Origin: Stenotrophomonas maltophilia
GTDB taxonomy: Bacteria > Pseudomonadota > Gammaproteobacteria > Xanthomonadales > Xanthomonadaceae
Direction: 5' to 3'
DNA: 64,000 nucleotides
Assembly: GCF_002799245.1 (NCBI RefSeq)
Contig: NZ_NEQV01000003.1
Location: forward strand, 1-64,000
Shown here: positions 62,657 to 64,000 of the stretch, in pieces
Position numbering within the stretch: the first letter of the stretch is position 1
Layout of the letters: every line of letters begins with the position of its first letter
Made by a program: the position numbers and the translations under genes
Notes under the pieces: generated by a model
What the model saw: only the letters and a program-made list of their open reading frames with translations
What the model was told of the DNA's origin: nothing
The model's database searches: none

Positions 62657-63613
62657 TCATAGCGATTTGGCCAAGCGGTACAGCAGGAACGCCCCGAGCA
62701 GTTCCAGGCCCAGCGCGATCAGCAGGATCCTGTGGCCGAGCGGGTCGTGCAGCACCGGCTGGAAGAATGCCGGGCTGGAGATCGCCATCAGCACCGCACT
62801 GGCCGGTGGCAGCAGCCCCAGTACCCAGGCCGACATGCGCGTTTCCGAAGTGGTGGCCGCCAGTTCCTGCTGGGCCTGTTCCAGGTCGCGCATGAAGTCG
62901 CCCATGCGTTGCAGGATCTGGTCGGCGCGGCCGCCGATGCGCACGCTCACCCCGATCACCACCGCCAGCACCTTCAGCACGTCCATGCGATACGGCTGCG
63001 CTGCCAGGCTCAATGCGCGGTCCAGGTCCATGCCGCTGCGCGCATAGCGCACCGTGGTGTCGAGCAGGCCGCGCAGCGGCGCGCTGGTCTGCATCGAAGA
63101 CACCTGGAACGCCGCCTGCAGGCTGTTGCCCAGCGCGGTGAGGCGGACCAGGTTGTCGAGGAAGTCCGGCATCTGGTGCAGCAGCTGCGCACGCAGCTTC
63201 GTGATCCGGCGCATCACCCACAGCCAGCAGCCCAGCAGGTACAGCAGCAGGGTCAACGGAAACATCCAGGCCGTGCCCAGCCGCATCGCCGCGACCACCG
63301 CAAGCACCAGTCCGGGCACCAGCAGCATCAGGGGCAGCTTCCAGCCCGGCTGCAGGCCGGCACGCTGCAGGACGCCGTCCCAGGGCAGTACGCGGTTGCC
63401 ACTGCTGGCGGGGCGGGCCGAATCGTTGGCCGCAGCAACCGCAGGCGCGGCCGGTACCGTACTGGCCGCGCTGCCGCGCGCCAGCTGCTGCTCGGCATGC
63501 TGCAGCGAGGCCTGGCGCTGCTCACGGCTGCTGGCACTGCCCCACAGCCAGACGGCCAGCGCCAGCAGCACCGAGATGATGCTCAACACGCCCAGCAGCA
63601 GGCCGGTGCCCAT
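62657..63613 (-). CDS. tadB: Tad pilus inner membrane protein TadB
   Basis: 318 aa. The T2SSF core reads FLDNLVRLTALGNSLQAAFQVSS then VVIGVSVRIGGRADQILQRMGDFMRDLEQAQQELAATTSETRMSAWVLGLLP. Two transmembrane helices at residues about 95-130 and the C-terminus anchor it. An Ala-rich region (SAASTVPAAPAVAAAN) precedes. It starts directly after the cpaF stop (2 bp apart), as in other tad operons, and is first of the tadB-tadC pair. Confidence 0.92.
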   Translation of the reverse strand: MGTGLLLGVLSIISVLLALAVWLWGSASSREQRQASLQHAEQQLARGSAASTVPAAPAVAAANDSARPASSGNRVLPWDGVLQRAGLQPGWKLPLMLLVPGLVLAVVAAMRLGTAWMFPLTLLLYLLGCWLWVMRRITKLRAQLLHQMPDFLDNLVRLTALGNSLQAAFQVSSMQTSAPLRGLLDTTVRYARSGMDLDRALSLAAQPYRMDVLKVLAVVIGVSVRIGGRADQILQRMGDFMRDLEQAQQELAATTSETRMSAWVLGLLPPASAVLMAISSPAFFQPVLHDPLGHRILLIALGLELLGAFLLYRLAKSL

Positions 63614-63615
63614 GC

Positions 63616-64000
63616 TCAGAAGTCCCCGTAGAGTGATTCGCGCAGCTGCTGGCGGAACGGCTCCAGCTTGTGCGAATGCGGATGGAAGCCCAGGCCGATC
63701 CAGCGGTCGGTCTCGCGGCCGGTGCCATCGATCTGCACCTCGTGGCGGAACATCTCCTGGGTGGTGATCAGGTTGTCACTGACCCCGGTGATCTCGGTGA
63801 TCGAGACCAGCACCCGGCGTCCGCTGCCCAGCCGCGAGATCTGCACGATGAAATCAATGGCGCTGGCGATCTGCCGGCGCAGGCTGTCCTCGCTGCCCTG
63901 GAAGCCGGCAAAGCCGGCCAGCATCTCGATGCGGTACAGGCAGTCGCGCGGTGTGTTGGCGTGGATGGTGGCCATCGACCCGTCGTGGCCGGTGTTCATC
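63616..64000 (-). CDS. tadA: CpaF/TadA pilus assembly ATPase (C-terminal part only)
   Basis: At least 128 residues are in the window; the start lies beyond 64000. The visible part covers the end of the secretion ATPase domain: the His box NTGHDGSMATIHANTPRD, RIEMLAGFAG and the C-terminal elements ISRLGSGRRVLVSITEITG. The Walker A and B boxes must be outside. Known: CpaF/TadA powers the Tad apparatus. Its stop is followed 2 bp later by tadB. Confidence 0.9.
   Translation of the reverse strand, partial: MNTGHDGSMATIHANTPRDCLYRIEMLAGFAGFQGSEDSLRRQIASAIDFIVQISRLGSGRRVLVSITEITGVSDNLITTQEMFRHEVQIDGTGRETDRWIGLGFHPHSHKLEPFRQQLRESLYGDF

Overview
The window is GC-rich, almost fully coding chromosomal DNA from a gammaproteobacterium of the Xanthomonadales, most likely the Stenotrophomonas maltophilia complex. 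The reasons are the codon use, the imuA-imuB-dnaE2 cassette behind a TTAGTA-N4-TACTAA-like LexA box, many GTAGnnCCGnGC...GCnCGGCT palindromes of the SMAG/REP type between genes, lineage-typical families (DUF2968, DUF3613, a two-gene lactate dehydrogenase operon) and numerous LysR/AraC-MFS pairs. I see no rRNA, tRNA, CRISPR array, transposase, integrase or phage gene. Identification is from reading only; no database was searched.

Layout. 1-6050: an anchored unknown protein, then the SOS mutagenesis cassette dnaE2-imuB-imuA, read leftward from a LexA-like operator at 6035-6050. 6234-8369: a di-iron hydroxylase-like membrane protein, an AraC regulator and a VOC protein. 8707-11502: a secreted GH3 beta-glucosidase with an unusual N-terminal extension. 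11540-11603: a perfect 64-bp palindrome. 11603-14349: a divergent LysR / MFS exporter / small NTF2-like protein unit. 14571-18453: a CocE-type secreted hydrolase and a large secreted unknown protein. 18500-21158: a PchR-like AraC regulator, an SDR oxidoreductase and an MgtC-like protein. 21202-26700: a complete lactate-use operon (lldP-lldR-lldD-dld) behind a group of GntR/FadR-type operators. 26862-30364: small exported proteins, a CDP-diacylglycerol pyrophosphatase and a GNAT protein. 30581-33307: a TonB-dependent receptor.

33388-48888: a chorismate-lyase-like exported protein, a cytosine-deaminase-like amidohydrolase, a LysR regulator, an ankyrin protein, a secreted amidohydrolase, a LytS/LytTR two-component pair, a BAAT-type hydrolase, a second LysR/MFS pair, a 362-bp gene-free inverted-repeat element, and a NarL-type response regulator with a periplasmic-propeller histidine kinase. 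48985-55761: a tightly overlapping run (small membrane protein, AraC regulator, isochorismatase-like hydrolase, DoxX, Tat-exported amidohydrolase, alginate-export-type porin, MFS-ABM fusion). This is the best candidate here for an undescribed pathway. 55886-58063: an alpha/beta hydrolase, a DUF4124-like protein and a DUF2968 protein. 58183-64000: the distal part of a leftward Tad (Flp pilus) operon, cut by the window end: cpaF/tadA (partial), tadB, tadC, a TPR protein, a DUF3613 protein and a TadG-like protein.

Functional units that can be read as wholes are SOS mutagenesis, lactate oxidation, the porin-amidohydrolase-MFS operon and the Tad secretion machine. Most of the rest is single enzymes with their own regulators and transporters, as expected of a versatile environmental and opportunistic bacterium.
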